A stretch of 64,000 nt of DNA from Butyrivibrio sp. AC2005 (GCF_000424145.1 NZ_AUJI01000033.1:1-64000); one strand, 5' to 3'. Positions 34,494 through 42,546 are shown, counted from the stretch's first letter. A program made the numbers and translations. The notes: generated from the letters alone by a model not told the origin.

Positions 34494-34727
34494 TCAATAC
34501 TTGTATCCGCAATCTGCTTTTTCCGGGCCGTCAACACCTGATTCAAAATGTGCCCGAAATTCCATGTTTATCTCGCGTATTTCTTTAATGCCATCTATAT
34601 ATGGCTGATACATTTCTATCAGGCCCGCACTGCAGCCATCACAGGAACCATTTACATTCCCGATAGATTCGGCAACAATCCTCTCCCTTTCTTCACGTGT
34701 TGTATCCTTAATTAAAATTGAATCCAT
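34494..34727 (-). CDS. Conserved small cysteine-containing protein
   Basis: A 77-residue protein with IKDTTREERERIVAESIG at the N-terminus, a CDGC pair, and MYQPYIDGIKEIREINMEF in the second half. Similar small proteins are common in Lachnospiraceae and are sometimes mislabelled PurH. No enzymatic motif is seen. The CDGC pair might bind a metal. It lies between the HAD-GNAT gene and a terminator. Confidence 0.65.
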   Translation of the reverse strand: MDSILIKDTTREERERIVAESIGNVNGSCDGCSAGLIEMYQPYIDGIKEIREINMEFRAHFESGVDGPEKADCGYKY

Positions 34728-34761
34728 TTTACATCATCTCCATAACAACTAAACTATTCAA

Positions 34762-36063
34762 TCATCTTACAACCGAAGAATTCCTATAAATGTAGAACTC
34801 CTCCTGGCTCGGCATCCATTTCTTTTCCTTAGGAGTAAAAGTCTTATCAAATTCCTCAACAGCTGCTTCATCATCGCAGCAATCGGCAGCCGTGCTCGGA
34901 ATATACATCCATTCATGCCCATCAAGTGCACCGGGTATCATTTCACACACCAAAAGCGCTGTAGGAAAGTTTCCTTTCTGAAAACAGCTGACGTTTTTCT
35001 TTTTACAGCTGACAAATCCGCGAGTGACATAGTTACCTGGATTTCCGAAAATTATATTTACGTCATATCCCATTTTGCGGGCAGCTTCAAAGGAATGCTC
35101 AATCAGAACCTTGCCAAGCTTCAGTCTCTGATACTCAGGCGCAACACAAAACGGTCCAAAAGAAACGATTTCTTTTTTCATTCCGTTTTCATCTTCAATC
35201 CATGCCTTGGTGTACATGATATTGCCGATAATCTCACCATCCTTTTCCAGCACAAAAGCAAGCTCCGGAATAAAATCAGGATGATTTCTCATTGTGTGAA
35301 CATAGTAATGCTCATCTGCACCAGGCTTATAGACATTCCAAAACGCATTACGGGTCAGCTCTTCAACTGCTCTGTAGTCCTTCTCTGTTTCCAATCTGAT
35401 ACTTATATCATCAATAATCAATTTTTTCACATCAGAAGGTTTTTCTGCCAAATAGGTCGCTCCTGCAGCTGTAAGCTCTTCGCTGTCACCATATCCATAC
35501 AGAACGCCAATAGAATCAATGCCAATCTCGTTTGCAGCCAAAATATCATTTTCTCTGTCACCCACCATAACCACATGGGACAGATCTGTTATCCCGCAGC
35601 TATCCAAAGCATACTTGATTACATCAGTTTTGCGCGGACGTATCTTGTCATCTGCCGCAGCTACAAAATCAAAGAATTTCTTCAGTTCAAAATGCTCAAG
35701 TACTGTCTTTGTTCCGACTTCATTCTTTGAAGTCGCAACTATCAACTTCTTTCCTTCACTTTTCAGATCTGACAAAAGCTCTACAATTCCGGGATAAACG
35801 CTGTTTTCAAGAACTCCGCCCATATTGTTATAGTAGTCTCTATAAAGGACAATTGCTCTGTCAGTGTCCTCCTTTGAATATCCCAAAAGATCCCCAAAGG
35901 AGACCTTCAGCGGAGGTCCGACAAATTTGCGCATCTCGCTCCTGTCAACCGGCTCCCTTCCCATTTTCTCTATGGCATATTCAAATCCATTCATGATCCC
36001 CGGGCCGGAATCCGTCAAGGTACCATCCAGATCAAATATAATATACTGATATTTGTCACTCAT
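34762..36063 (-). CDS. HAD hydrolase fused to GNAT acetyltransferase
   Basis: A 433-residue fusion. Residues 1-215 are a HAD phosphatase of the Gph/PGP type: FDLDGTLTDSG near 9-19 (nucleophile D), cap helices, KLIVATSKN, and VVMVGDRENDILAA. Residues about 220-390 are a GNAT acetyltransferase: ISIRLETEKDYRAVEELTR, the FGPFCVAPEYQRLKLGKVLI acetyl-CoA loop, and a GNPGNYVTRGF strand. The two halves are in frame with no stop. In most genomes these are separate proteins. A common substrate, such as a phosphorylated then acetylated metabolite, is possible. Start has no strong competitor. Confidence 0.9.
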   Translation of the reverse strand: MSDKYQYIIFDLDGTLTDSGPGIMNGFEYAIEKMGREPVDRSEMRKFVGPPLKVSFGDLLGYSKEDTDRAIVLYRDYYNNMGGVLENSVYPGIVELLSDLKSEGKKLIVATSKNEVGTKTVLEHFELKKFFDFVAAADDKIRPRKTDVIKYALDSCGITDLSHVVMVGDRENDILAANEIGIDSIGVLYGYGDSEELTAAGATYLAEKPSDVKKLIIDDISIRLETEKDYRAVEELTRNAFWNVYKPGADEHYYVHTMRNHPDFIPELAFVLEKDGEIIGNIMYTKAWIEDENGMKKEIVSFGPFCVAPEYQRLKLGKVLIEHSFEAARKMGYDVNIIFGNPGNYVTRGFVSCKKKNVSCFQKGNFPTALLVCEMIPGALDGHEWMYIPSTAADCCDDEAAVEEFDKTFTPKEKKWMPSQEEFYIYRNSSVVR

Positions 36064-36066
36064 TTT

Positions 36067-36116
36067 TCATACCTCAAGAATAATGATCGGTTTATCTGTA
36101 ATCTCTCTGACAGCCT
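36067..36116 (-). pseudogene. Short remnant of an MBL-fold gene
   Basis: Minus-strand reading AVREITDKPIIILEV then stop, corresponding to the VVREITDKPIIVVN strand of the intact MBL-fold protein at 48620-49399. Only about 16 codons remain, directly upstream of the HAD-GNAT gene. Confidence 0.45.
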
Positions 36117-36151
36117 TTGACTGAACAAAGATTGTCTATTTCAATAAAAAG

Positions 36152-36185
36152 ATAAAAATAATGGAGCCAATGTGAAGCTCCATTA
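36152..36185 (-). terminator. Terminator downstream of the C39-like gene
   Basis: AATGGAGC-N9-GCTCCATT (36160-36184), followed on the minus strand by ATTATTTTTATC. Confidence 0.65.
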
Positions 36186-36292
36186 ATAATTATATACTCT
36201 ATATTTATTTAAGCCATTAAATAACTCTAAATTATCAAACTATTTAATAGATATATTCTGCTAAACATGTTATAGACTTGAACAATTCTTTT

Positions 36293-36913
36293 TCAATAAT
36301 CCCCATACCAAACACACCTGACAGAATATATCCTGTTACCATAATCCTTGAGCTTGGTGAAACTATCCTTTAATGGATCCATACAGATATATTCACCATT
36401 TTCAGCTCCTATGATCAAAACAAAATGATGGTAACTGAAAAGAGATCTTCTGTGCACCTTTACAATCGGATAATGCCCTTGTGCCAGGCATTCATCAATA
36501 GCGTCGGCATCCGGTTTGCCATAAACCTCGGCGTTGAAGCCCGGCAGTTCATCTAACTTGCCCCATTGCATATTTCCGTCATTATCAAACACACCGTTAT
36601 CAGACAAAAATGCCACCAATTGCCCAGGATCAAGAGGATTTTCACTCTCGGAAATGGCTGTTGCTATGCTGGTAGTTATGCATCCGGATGATTGCATCGT
36701 AAATTCCGACTCTCCAAGATAAAGATCCTTCCACTTTGGATCATCCTGTCTGTAGCTGATTAACCCTTCTTCCACCTTATATTCTGTCTGGCATTTTACA
36801 TTCACGCCGCCACGGTTTTTAATCAGCTGTGAAAAAATCACCAGTCCTATAATAACAATTGCTGCAATCAGCAGTACCTTTCTAGTCTTATCAGTTATTA
36901 AACACCTCTTCAT
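36293..36913 (-). CDS. Membrane-anchored C39-like cysteine peptidase
   Basis: A 206-residue protein with an N-terminal membrane anchor (VLLIAAIVIIGLVIFSQLI, about 14-32) and an extracellular papain-like C39 domain. The catalytic cysteine is in SSGCITTSIATAIS, and the histidine is in SYHHFVLIIGAENG. SYRQDDPKWKDLYLG is the usual domain start of PF13529. It probably cleaves peptides or bacteriocin-like substrates at the cell surface. The start at 36913 has GGGGTGG upstream; a longer in-frame start (36952) is less likely. It is followed by the terminator at 36152-36185. Confidence 0.8.
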   Translation of the reverse strand: MKRCLITDKTRKVLLIAAIVIIGLVIFSQLIKNRGGVNVKCQTEYKVEEGLISYRQDDPKWKDLYLGESEFTMQSSGCITTSIATAISESENPLDPGQLVAFLSDNGVFDNDGNMQWGKLDELPGFNAEVYGKPDADAIDECLAQGHYPIVKVHRRSLFSYHHFVLIIGAENGEYICMDPLKDSFTKLKDYGNRIYSVRCVWYGDY

Positions 36914-37178
36914 CTGAACCACCCCTTTGGTCAGCGGCCTATTGTCCGTCACATTTTAAATCCTCTTCACGGATGGCGGCTCCCTCTCTAAAAATTTTAT
37001 CAGCTTCTATAATACAATATTCCAACGATATTTTTCAGCATATTTCCCACACACCCAAAAAGTATCAGTATATTCTTGATATTTATGAGTTTGCGGACAA
37101 TCTCTATGCACACGTAGGGATTGGTAACATATACTAACACCGAAAGCCTTAGCTGTCTATAATACCTGTGGTATAAAA

Positions 37179-38396
37179 TCAGTCCTTAGCCTTAAAGTTA
37201 TAAATCGGCTTCATCACATCTACAATCTCCACGGACTCCTTGATCACATCAATGATATCGTCAAGCGATTTGTACGCCATAGGTGCCTCATCAATTGTTG
37301 CCTCGCAGACAGAAGACGTGAAAACTCCCTTCATTGACTCTTTGTATTCCTCCATTGAAAGGTTGTTCTTGGCTGCAGTTCTGGACATAATCCGTCCTGC
37401 GCCATGCGGTGCCGAATAGTTCCACTCAGAATTACCTTTACCAATTGCAAGTACTGATCCATCTCTCATGTTTATGGGGATAAGAACCTTCTCGCCCTTG
37501 TGAGCAGCAATTGAGCCCTTTCTTAAAATCATCTCATCAGTATCAATGTAGTTATGGATTGTATGAAAAGCCTCCCCGCCTGCAAGTCCAGACTTATCAA
37601 GTAAAATCTCTGCCATCTTTTCGCGGTTTCTCCTGGCAAATCTCTGACATATCTCCACATCGTGAAGGTAGTCGTCAAGATATTTTCCTGATAAGTAGCA
37701 AAGGTCCTCGGGCATAGTGGACGGAAACGCAACATACTTTTTATGATAGAGCTCCTTAAGTGCAGTCTGAATCTCATTTCTTCTGCCCTGCTCCTTGTAG
37801 GTTCTAATGAGCTCATCCCTCGCCTCGAGGTAATCTCCTATACCTTTTGCAAGGTCTACGGCCAGGGTCTGATAAAGCTCCGCAACCTGTTTCCCGAGAT
37901 TTCTGGAGCCTGAGTGGATGACAAGATACTGCGTGCCATCAGCCGCTCTGTCCACCTCTATGAAATGATTGCCACCGCCGAGAGTTCCAAGAGATCTCTC
38001 CAAGCGCTTAGTATCCTTAAGCTGTCTGTAGCAGCGAAGCTCCGTGAGATCAAATCTCTCAATTCTCCCCTCCCACACATCTCTTCCGGAAGGAATCGTA
38101 AAAGCTGCCATATCAAGCTTCTCAAGGTCAATGTTCTGTTTTCCAAGATTAACTGTGTACATGCCACAGCCAATATCCACGCCGACCACGTTGGGCACTG
38201 CCTTGTCTGTAATGGTCATGGTTGTTCCGATTGTGCAGCCCTTCCCGGCATGAACGTCAGGCATGATTCTTATCTTGGAGCCTTCCGTCATAGGGTAGTC
38301 GCACATTCTTCTTATCTGCTCTATTGCCTCGTCCTCTACTACCTTGGCGTAGCAAAGAGCTGTATTTACTTTCCCTTTTATCTCTATTGTGTTCAT
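37179..38396 (-). CDS. rtcB: RNA-splicing ligase RtcB
   Basis: A 405-residue GTP- and manganese-dependent ligase that joins RNA 3'-phosphate or 2',3'-cyclic phosphate ends to 5'-OH ends. All hallmark residues are present: MPDVHAG (D47, H49), VGVDIGCGM (C77), GGGNHFIE (H144), HSGSRNLG (H161), and the guanylated histidine H331 in SAPHGAGRIMSR. It lies 68 bases downstream of the DUF2828/Ro60-like gene on the same strand, as rtcB lies with rsr and Y RNAs in Salmonella-type operons. No rtcA cyclase gene is visible. AAAGGA precedes the start. Confidence 0.97.
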   Translation of the reverse strand: MNTIEIKGKVNTALCYAKVVEDEAIEQIRRMCDYPMTEGSKIRIMPDVHAGKGCTIGTTMTITDKAVPNVVGVDIGCGMYTVNLGKQNIDLEKLDMAAFTIPSGRDVWEGRIERFDLTELRCYRQLKDTKRLERSLGTLGGGNHFIEVDRAADGTQYLVIHSGSRNLGKQVAELYQTLAVDLAKGIGDYLEARDELIRTYKEQGRRNEIQTALKELYHKKYVAFPSTMPEDLCYLSGKYLDDYLHDVEICQRFARRNREKMAEILLDKSGLAGGEAFHTIHNYIDTDEMILRKGSIAAHKGEKVLIPINMRDGSVLAIGKGNSEWNYSAPHGAGRIMSRTAAKNNLSMEEYKESMKGVFTSSVCEATIDEAPMAYKSLDDIIDVIKESVEIVDVMKPIYNFKAKD

Positions 38397-38464
38397 TGTT
38401 TTATCCTTTTATCGGAGCCGGAAGGCTTGCTTCCTCCCGGCTGTTTTCTATTTTTCCGGTAAAC

Positions 38465-39934
38465 CTATGCTGCTATTTTTTCATAACGTGCCGCTGAAAG
38501 GACGCTCATCATGAATTTGTAAGGTTCTAAGTTGCCCTCTTTTAACATTGAAAAGATCTGCGGATTGCAACCTGATACAAGCGCAACGCCACGATCATTC
38601 ATTTTTACAGGCTGCTGCTGATTACGGCTGTTCACGTTCCAGAAAACTATCTGAGGAAGCTTATAGCCGTATCTTGCAAACTGTGCCTTCGCATTCTCGA
38701 AATTGGTCATCTCGGAATTTTCAGCACAGTAGTCGAACTCCATGTCAGAGATTATGTAGAGCTTCACCGGCATATCAGCCTGTGTGAGTTTATTATCCAC
38801 GGCAGTTCTGAGAATGAGCATAAAGGTCTTTTCTATATTTGTGTTGCTGACTTCATTGAAGCCCATGCAGTAGCGGACCTTTTCCACGATATCCCTTCCC
38901 TTGATCCCGATGAGTCTGGGATTCTTTGAGAAGGTGATGAAGTGATTGTGAAAAGCGCCTTTATTTCTCTCGGCAAAGTAGATACCAAGTGATTGCGCAA
39001 CTGCTGCAGGAACCGGATTGCTACCACCGTACATTGAGCCTGAACCATCAACCACCACAAGAGAATTCTCTGAAACGGTGAAGTCAGGAAGGGCGTTCCA
39101 GGTTGCGTTCATGGCACGTCTCTCATCCTCTGTAAACTGCGCTCTGCTTATCACAGGTGCTATCACATCGTAAGGAGTAAGGGTTCCTGTGTGCATCACT
39201 GTAGGATCTGCCTCTGCCCTTTTAATAAAAGCCTGGTATCTCTCCTGATCATTTCTGATGAATGCCTGTCTGTATTTATAAAGTGCTTTTGAAGGCTGCT
39301 TTTCATAATCAAAAGTGTAGTCCTTCTTGCGAAGGTTATTCTCTATTATCCTGATCTGAGCTCTGAGTACTGAAAGAGTCTTGCGGTACTCTGCATCTGT
39401 CATCCCCGTTGCTCTTGCAATCTTTTTAGCGTTTCTCACTGCATCCTTGTTGCTTGTATTTACAGAAGGGAGCCATTTTGCTAAAAGTGATATCTCTGCG
39501 TTGTCGCCGTTTTTAGCAAACTCATCCATGTCATCTCTTAAAGCCTTCTCTAAATATGCCATAACCTCTTTTTCCACAGGTGTATCAAGTAAAGCCATAA
39601 GGTCATCGTATCTGCCATATTCAGCCACGTTCTCAATATTCTTTTTAACAGATTCAGGCTCAGCAGCTGCCAAATGCTTAAGGATTACCTTAAACACTCT
39701 TCTCTCGCCGAGGCCACCTCTGATATCTCTTGCAAAGAAAAGCATCTTCATTGCAAGATCAGCATCCTCAGCGTATGCTCTTGTGAATCTGGTTATAATA
39801 TCTTCTTCAGAAGCATTTCTAAGCGCTCCGATTGTAGCAAAAAGGTCAAGGCAGTCGGACTGTGTTGAAACGTGAGTAGCTGCGCCATTCTCTGTATATG
39901 TTTTGTTTGCTTCTTTCTTTAAGAATGATAACAT
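38465..39934 (-). CDS. DUF2828 protein: Ro60/TROVE-like with vWA domain
   Basis: A 489-residue protein. The N-terminal part (about 1-285) is helical and begins TENGAATHVSTQSDCLDLFA, the entry motif of DUF2828 (PF11443), a relative of the HEAT-repeat ring of Ro60. The C-terminal part is a von Willebrand A domain with MIDAS DGSGS at 296-300 (VVVDGSGSMYGG) and LYIISDMEFD. Ro60 proteins bind Y RNAs and misfolded RNAs. Here three Y-like RNA candidates lie immediately upstream and rtcB immediately downstream. The start MLSFLKK at 39934 has GGAGG eight bases upstream. It may be called DUF2828 rather than TROVE by domain search; that difference makes the locus interesting. Confidence 0.88.
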   Translation of the reverse strand: MLSFLKKEANKTYTENGAATHVSTQSDCLDLFATIGALRNASEEDIITRFTRAYAEDADLAMKMLFFARDIRGGLGERRVFKVILKHLAAAEPESVKKNIENVAEYGRYDDLMALLDTPVEKEVMAYLEKALRDDMDEFAKNGDNAEISLLAKWLPSVNTSNKDAVRNAKKIARATGMTDAEYRKTLSVLRAQIRIIENNLRKKDYTFDYEKQPSKALYKYRQAFIRNDQERYQAFIKRAEADPTVMHTGTLTPYDVIAPVISRAQFTEDERRAMNATWNALPDFTVSENSLVVVDGSGSMYGGSNPVPAAVAQSLGIYFAERNKGAFHNHFITFSKNPRLIGIKGRDIVEKVRYCMGFNEVSNTNIEKTFMLILRTAVDNKLTQADMPVKLYIISDMEFDYCAENSEMTNFENAKAQFARYGYKLPQIVFWNVNSRNQQQPVKMNDRGVALVSGCNPQIFSMLKEGNLEPYKFMMSVLSAARYEKIAA

Positions 39935-39956
39935 TTGTAGTTCCTCCTTCATCTAC

Positions 39957-40022
39957 AAGGTGCCCCAGGCATCACCCCGGTTTCATAATTGACAGTTATA
40001 ATTTATTTGCTGTATGCACCTT
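39957..40022 (-). ncRNA. Y-like RNA candidate 3 / leader RNA
   Basis: A 66-nt minus-strand segment bounded by AAGGTGC (40022-40016) and GCACCTT (39963-39957), which pair perfectly. After the first arm comes ATA-CAGCAAATAAA, the same motif as in the two upstream RNAs. It is shorter than they are, lacks a tRNA-like part, and ends six bases before the ribosome site region of the DUF2828 gene, so it may be a leader structure derived from a Y RNA. Confidence 0.5.
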
Positions 40023-40041
40023 AACAATATTCTATAGTGTC

Positions 40042-40068
40042 GCTCACAGAACTGCAGCTTCCATGAGC
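40042..40068 (-). other. Hairpin between Y-like RNA candidates 2 and 3
   Basis: Minus strand GCTCA-TG-GAA ... TTC-TG-TGAGC. A stable stem-loop in the non-coding interval. It could be part of the 3' end of RNA 2, a processing signal, or a separate element. Confidence 0.4.
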
Positions 40069-40073
40069 CTTGC

Positions 40074-40176
40074 AAGATACATTTTTTACGCGCGCGGGTT
40101 CTTACCTCTGCCATGCCTAAGTCATGCTACAGCTGACTTTTCAACGCGTCCCCAGTTTAATTGCTGTTAGTATCTT
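40074..40176 (-). ncRNA. Y-like RNA candidate 2
   Basis: A 103-nt minus-strand segment. The ends AAGATAC (40176-40170) and GTATCTT (40080-40074) pair. The 5' side continues TAA-CAGCAATTAAA, as in the two neighbours. Internally ACGCG (40149-40145) pairs with CGCGT (40092-40088), and AAGTCA-N9-TGACTT (40139-40119) forms a hairpin. No protein frame is evident. It starts ten bases after RNA 1 ends. It has no clear tRNA-like arm, resembling the YrlB partner of YrlA in its position. Confidence 0.65.
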
Positions 40177-40186
40177 CTTTTTTATC

Positions 40187-40296
40187 AAGACACATACACC
40201 CTTCCGGGTTGGAGCGGGATTTGAACCCGCGATCACGAATCAATGATTCGGTGCTTCACCACTTAGCTATCCTGTATTGATTGCTGCCTGTGTCTT
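40187..40296 (-). ncRNA. Y RNA candidate 1 with tRNA-like module (YrlA-like)
   Basis: A 110-nt minus-strand segment. The terminal stem is AAGACACA (40296-40289) with TGTGTCTT (40194-40187). The 5' arm continues GG-CAGCAATCAA. The centre mimics a tRNA: D-arm AGCTAAGTGGTGAAGC (40268-40253), hairpin CGAATC-ATT-GATTCG (40250-40236), and a perfect T-arm GCGGG-TTCAAAT-CCCGC (40230-40214), then ACCC-GGAA-GGGT. Acceptor strands do not pair and the anticodon-like loop is not canonical, so it is not a tRNA. Bacterial Y RNAs such as YrlA have exactly such a module and sit next to Ro60 (rsr) and rtcB genes, as here. Confidence 0.8.
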
Positions 40297-40345
40297 TGTT
40301 GTGATTAAATCATAGCTCTTAATAATGGAGATAAAAAGATGCAGA

Positions 40346-40374
40346 TTGACCTGTTATTGCAACCCCAATATAAT
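40346..40374 (+). promoter_or_regulatory. Promoter of the WYL regulator gene
   Basis: TTGACC (40346-40351), 17-base spacer, TATAAT (40369-40374). A CAACCCC heptamer in the spacer (40360-40366) recurs at 40415-40421, so it could be an operator pair. The promoter supports translation from ATG 40438, not from the in-frame ATG at 40339, which lies upstream of it. Confidence 0.75.
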
Positions 40375-40437
40375 ATTATATATGGCATATTTTTGTTGTT
40401 TTATATATATTTTACAACCCCATTTAAGAGGCGCAAT

Positions 40438-41424
40438 ATGACAGAGAAGTATAAAATCTATCTTTCAGAGGATACAAAATCAAGACTTATAAACGACGCT
40501 GAACTCTTCGAGTTCACCAAGAATGATGAGAGCGTGAACCTCAACGCTTTTCTTAAGACACTTATTGTTAACTACTTCGATCAGTACAGACATGACAGCG
40601 AAGCCTTGCTCTCCAATATAATGCAGGATCTGACCGATCTCACTTCAATAACAAATAAGGATGCTGCTGTTTTGGCAGAAAAAATCGTAAGTACATATAT
40701 AAAAAATGACAGTCTTCAGAGTGGCAAAAACTCTGCCCTGACACTGACTGTTAGTGGCTCTTCCTACGACATCCTCAGGATAATTGAGAACAACATGCTA
40801 AAGGACACATCACTTTCCCAATACCTTAAAGATATGTTCAACGCGTACCTTTCCATCCCAAGAAGTGAGCGAGAAGCCATCATTTTCAAGGACAGTTATG
40901 AGGATATAACCAGAGCATTAAAAGAGCACAGGATTCTATCTTTTACAACCACAACCTCCGGAACGGACAAAGCATATCATGTGGAGCCCTATATCATTGC
41001 ACCTTCCAAAGAGGAACAGTGCAACTATTTGCTATGCATAGACAGAAAAGTCCGCAAACCCAGAACCTTTCGGATTTCAAGACTAAGAAGCGTTTTTGTA
41101 ACCTCTGATACATTTCCAATAAATTCTGACATACAAAAAGAGCTCCAGGAAAAAGCTATCCGGAGCCCTCATTCTGTATCACTGACAGTTGAAGCAGTTG
41201 TAAAACTAAATCAATATGGTGTGCGTAAGTTTAAAGCCATTACCAAAAACAGACCTATTGTATCAAAAATAGAAGGAGACCTTTATTACTTTGACTGGCC
41301 TGAACTGCAGCTTGAAGAATATTTTAAACGGTTCGGAAGAGATGCAATAGTACTAAAACCCGAATCTCTCAAAGAAAGCATCCGTAAATTCTACTATTAC
41401 GGGTTAAGAGAATACAGCAAATGA
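40438..41424 (+). CDS. WYL domain transcriptional regulator
   Basis: A 328-residue protein. The N-terminal third starts with KYKIYLSEDTKSRLINDAELF, which looks like a ribbon-helix-helix or related DNA-binding region followed by helices. The C-terminal half is a WYL domain (about 160-250: ALKEHRILSFTTTT, VEPYIIAPSKEEQCNYLLCID, RTFRISRLRSV). A final helical extension follows. WYL regulators often bind nucleic-acid ligands and control RNA-repair, CRISPR and phage-defence genes. It is divergent from the Y RNA-DUF2828-rtcB unit and probably controls it, as RtcR does for rtcB in Proteobacteria (inference). AGAGG precedes ATG 40438. Confidence 0.82.
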   Translation: MTEKYKIYLSEDTKSRLINDAELFEFTKNDESVNLNAFLKTLIVNYFDQYRHDSEALLSNIMQDLTDLTSITNKDAAVLAEKIVSTYIKNDSLQSGKNSALTLTVSGSSYDILRIIENNMLKDTSLSQYLKDMFNAYLSIPRSEREAIIFKDSYEDITRALKEHRILSFTTTTSGTDKAYHVEPYIIAPSKEEQCNYLLCIDRKVRKPRTFRISRLRSVFVTSDTFPINSDIQKELQEKAIRSPHSVSLTVEAVVKLNQYGVRKFKAITKNRPIVSKIEGDLYYFDWPELQLEEYFKRFGRDAIVLKPESLKESIRKFYYYGLREYSK

Positions 41425-41611
41425 GCTTTTTATTAATCTCTTCCTCTCGCTTTCAATAGTGTTTGCAACCGACCACTATATCATAAACAAAAATATGCCC
41501 TACCACCAACATTAACGGCAGGTATGAGGTCCTATATAAATAAACTTGGCATTTCTTCAAAATCATGTATAATTTGCAAGTATGAAAACAGATATGTAAG
41601 AGGAATTATAA

Positions 41612-42466
41612 ATGTCTATTTTGAATAAAGCTAACAGCATTGAAAATTTTCTGCCCTACAGTCTAATCGCTATGGATATGGACGGAACCCTTCTTACCTC
41701 AGATAAGAAGATTCTCCCTGAAACCCTGGCTGATCTGTCATGGGTAGCTGATAAAGGAGCATATCTTTCCTACGCAACAGGCAGAGCACTCGTGGAAATG
41801 AAGGAATACTTTGAGATAACACCAATGATCCGCTATGCCATCTGCTATAGCGGAGCAATAATCTATGATTGCATGGATAAAAAAGTTATTTACAGAAAGG
41901 AAGTACCTTCTGACTGCTTCGAAAAGATAATTGAAGTTGCTGATAAATACAGTGGAATGCTCACTTTTCTCACAGAAAATGAATCCATAGTGTCTTCCGC
42001 CGATATCAACCACATGGACGATTTCCATATGGGAGTTTACCAGCCCATGTACCTTAAAGTGACAAGGCAGGTTGAAGACATGGCTGCTGAAATCAAAAAT
42101 CACGATTCCATCACCAAGATAAATATATACTTCAGGAATCAGGAAGACCGCCACCATGGATATGAGGAATTAAAAGACCTTCCACTTACATTTGCACTGG
42201 CAGAAGAAACAAGCCTTGAAATGAATGCCCAGGGAGTATCAAAAGGAGCCGCCCTTAAGATTCTGTCTTCTCTTCTGGGTATCACTATTGAAGAAACAAT
42301 GGCTATCGGAGATGCAGACAATGACCGAGATATGCTTACCACCGCAGGCATTTCTATCGTCATGATGAATGCCCGCAGCGATATAAAAAAGCTGGCAAAC
42401 TATATCACAAAGGACAGCGACCATAATGGAGTCGGAGTTGCTATCAGAGACTATTTTGATTTTTAA
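41612..42466 (+). CDS. Cof-type HAD hydrolase
   Basis: A 284-residue HAD phosphatase of the Cof/YidA subgroup. Motif I is IAMDMDGTLLTSDK; motif II lies around SYATGRALVEM; the C2 cap follows; the lysine is in GVSKGAALKIL; and motif III/IV is MAIGDADNDRDMLTTAG. It acts on sugar phosphates, FMN, PLP or erythronate-phosphate-like substrates in the cytoplasm. AGAGGAA precedes the start. It stands alone on the plus strand. Confidence 0.92.
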   Translation: MSILNKANSIENFLPYSLIAMDMDGTLLTSDKKILPETLADLSWVADKGAYLSYATGRALVEMKEYFEITPMIRYAICYSGAIIYDCMDKKVIYRKEVPSDCFEKIIEVADKYSGMLTFLTENESIVSSADINHMDDFHMGVYQPMYLKVTRQVEDMAAEIKNHDSITKINIYFRNQEDRHHGYEELKDLPLTFALAEETSLEMNAQGVSKGAALKILSSLLGITIEETMAIGDADNDRDMLTTAGISIVMMNARSDIKKLANYITKDSDHNGVGVAIRDYFDF

Positions 42467-42546
42467 TATCCATGTCATTTTGGTCCTAACAAACGATGAG
42501 TCTTATTAATATAGCTTCATGTATCCAAAAATCCTCTCTGTAAATA

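Noticed and set aside
34915..35730. 271-codon plus-strand frame opposite the HAD-GNAT gene
   Set aside because: Antisense shadow of a well-supported gene; no recognisable motifs.
40201..40280. A tRNA gene on the minus strand
   Set aside because: T-arm and D-arm are convincing, but the acceptor strands pair at only about three positions, the anticodon-like hairpin has a three- to five-base loop, and position 33 would not be U. The segment is enclosed in a longer paired RNA, fitting a Y RNA.
40339..40437. N-terminal extension of the WYL protein from ATG 40339
   Set aside because: A strong promoter (TTGACC-N17-TATAAT) lies inside this stretch at 40346-40374, and a ribosome site precedes ATG 40438. 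The extension is hydrophobic and unlike the family.
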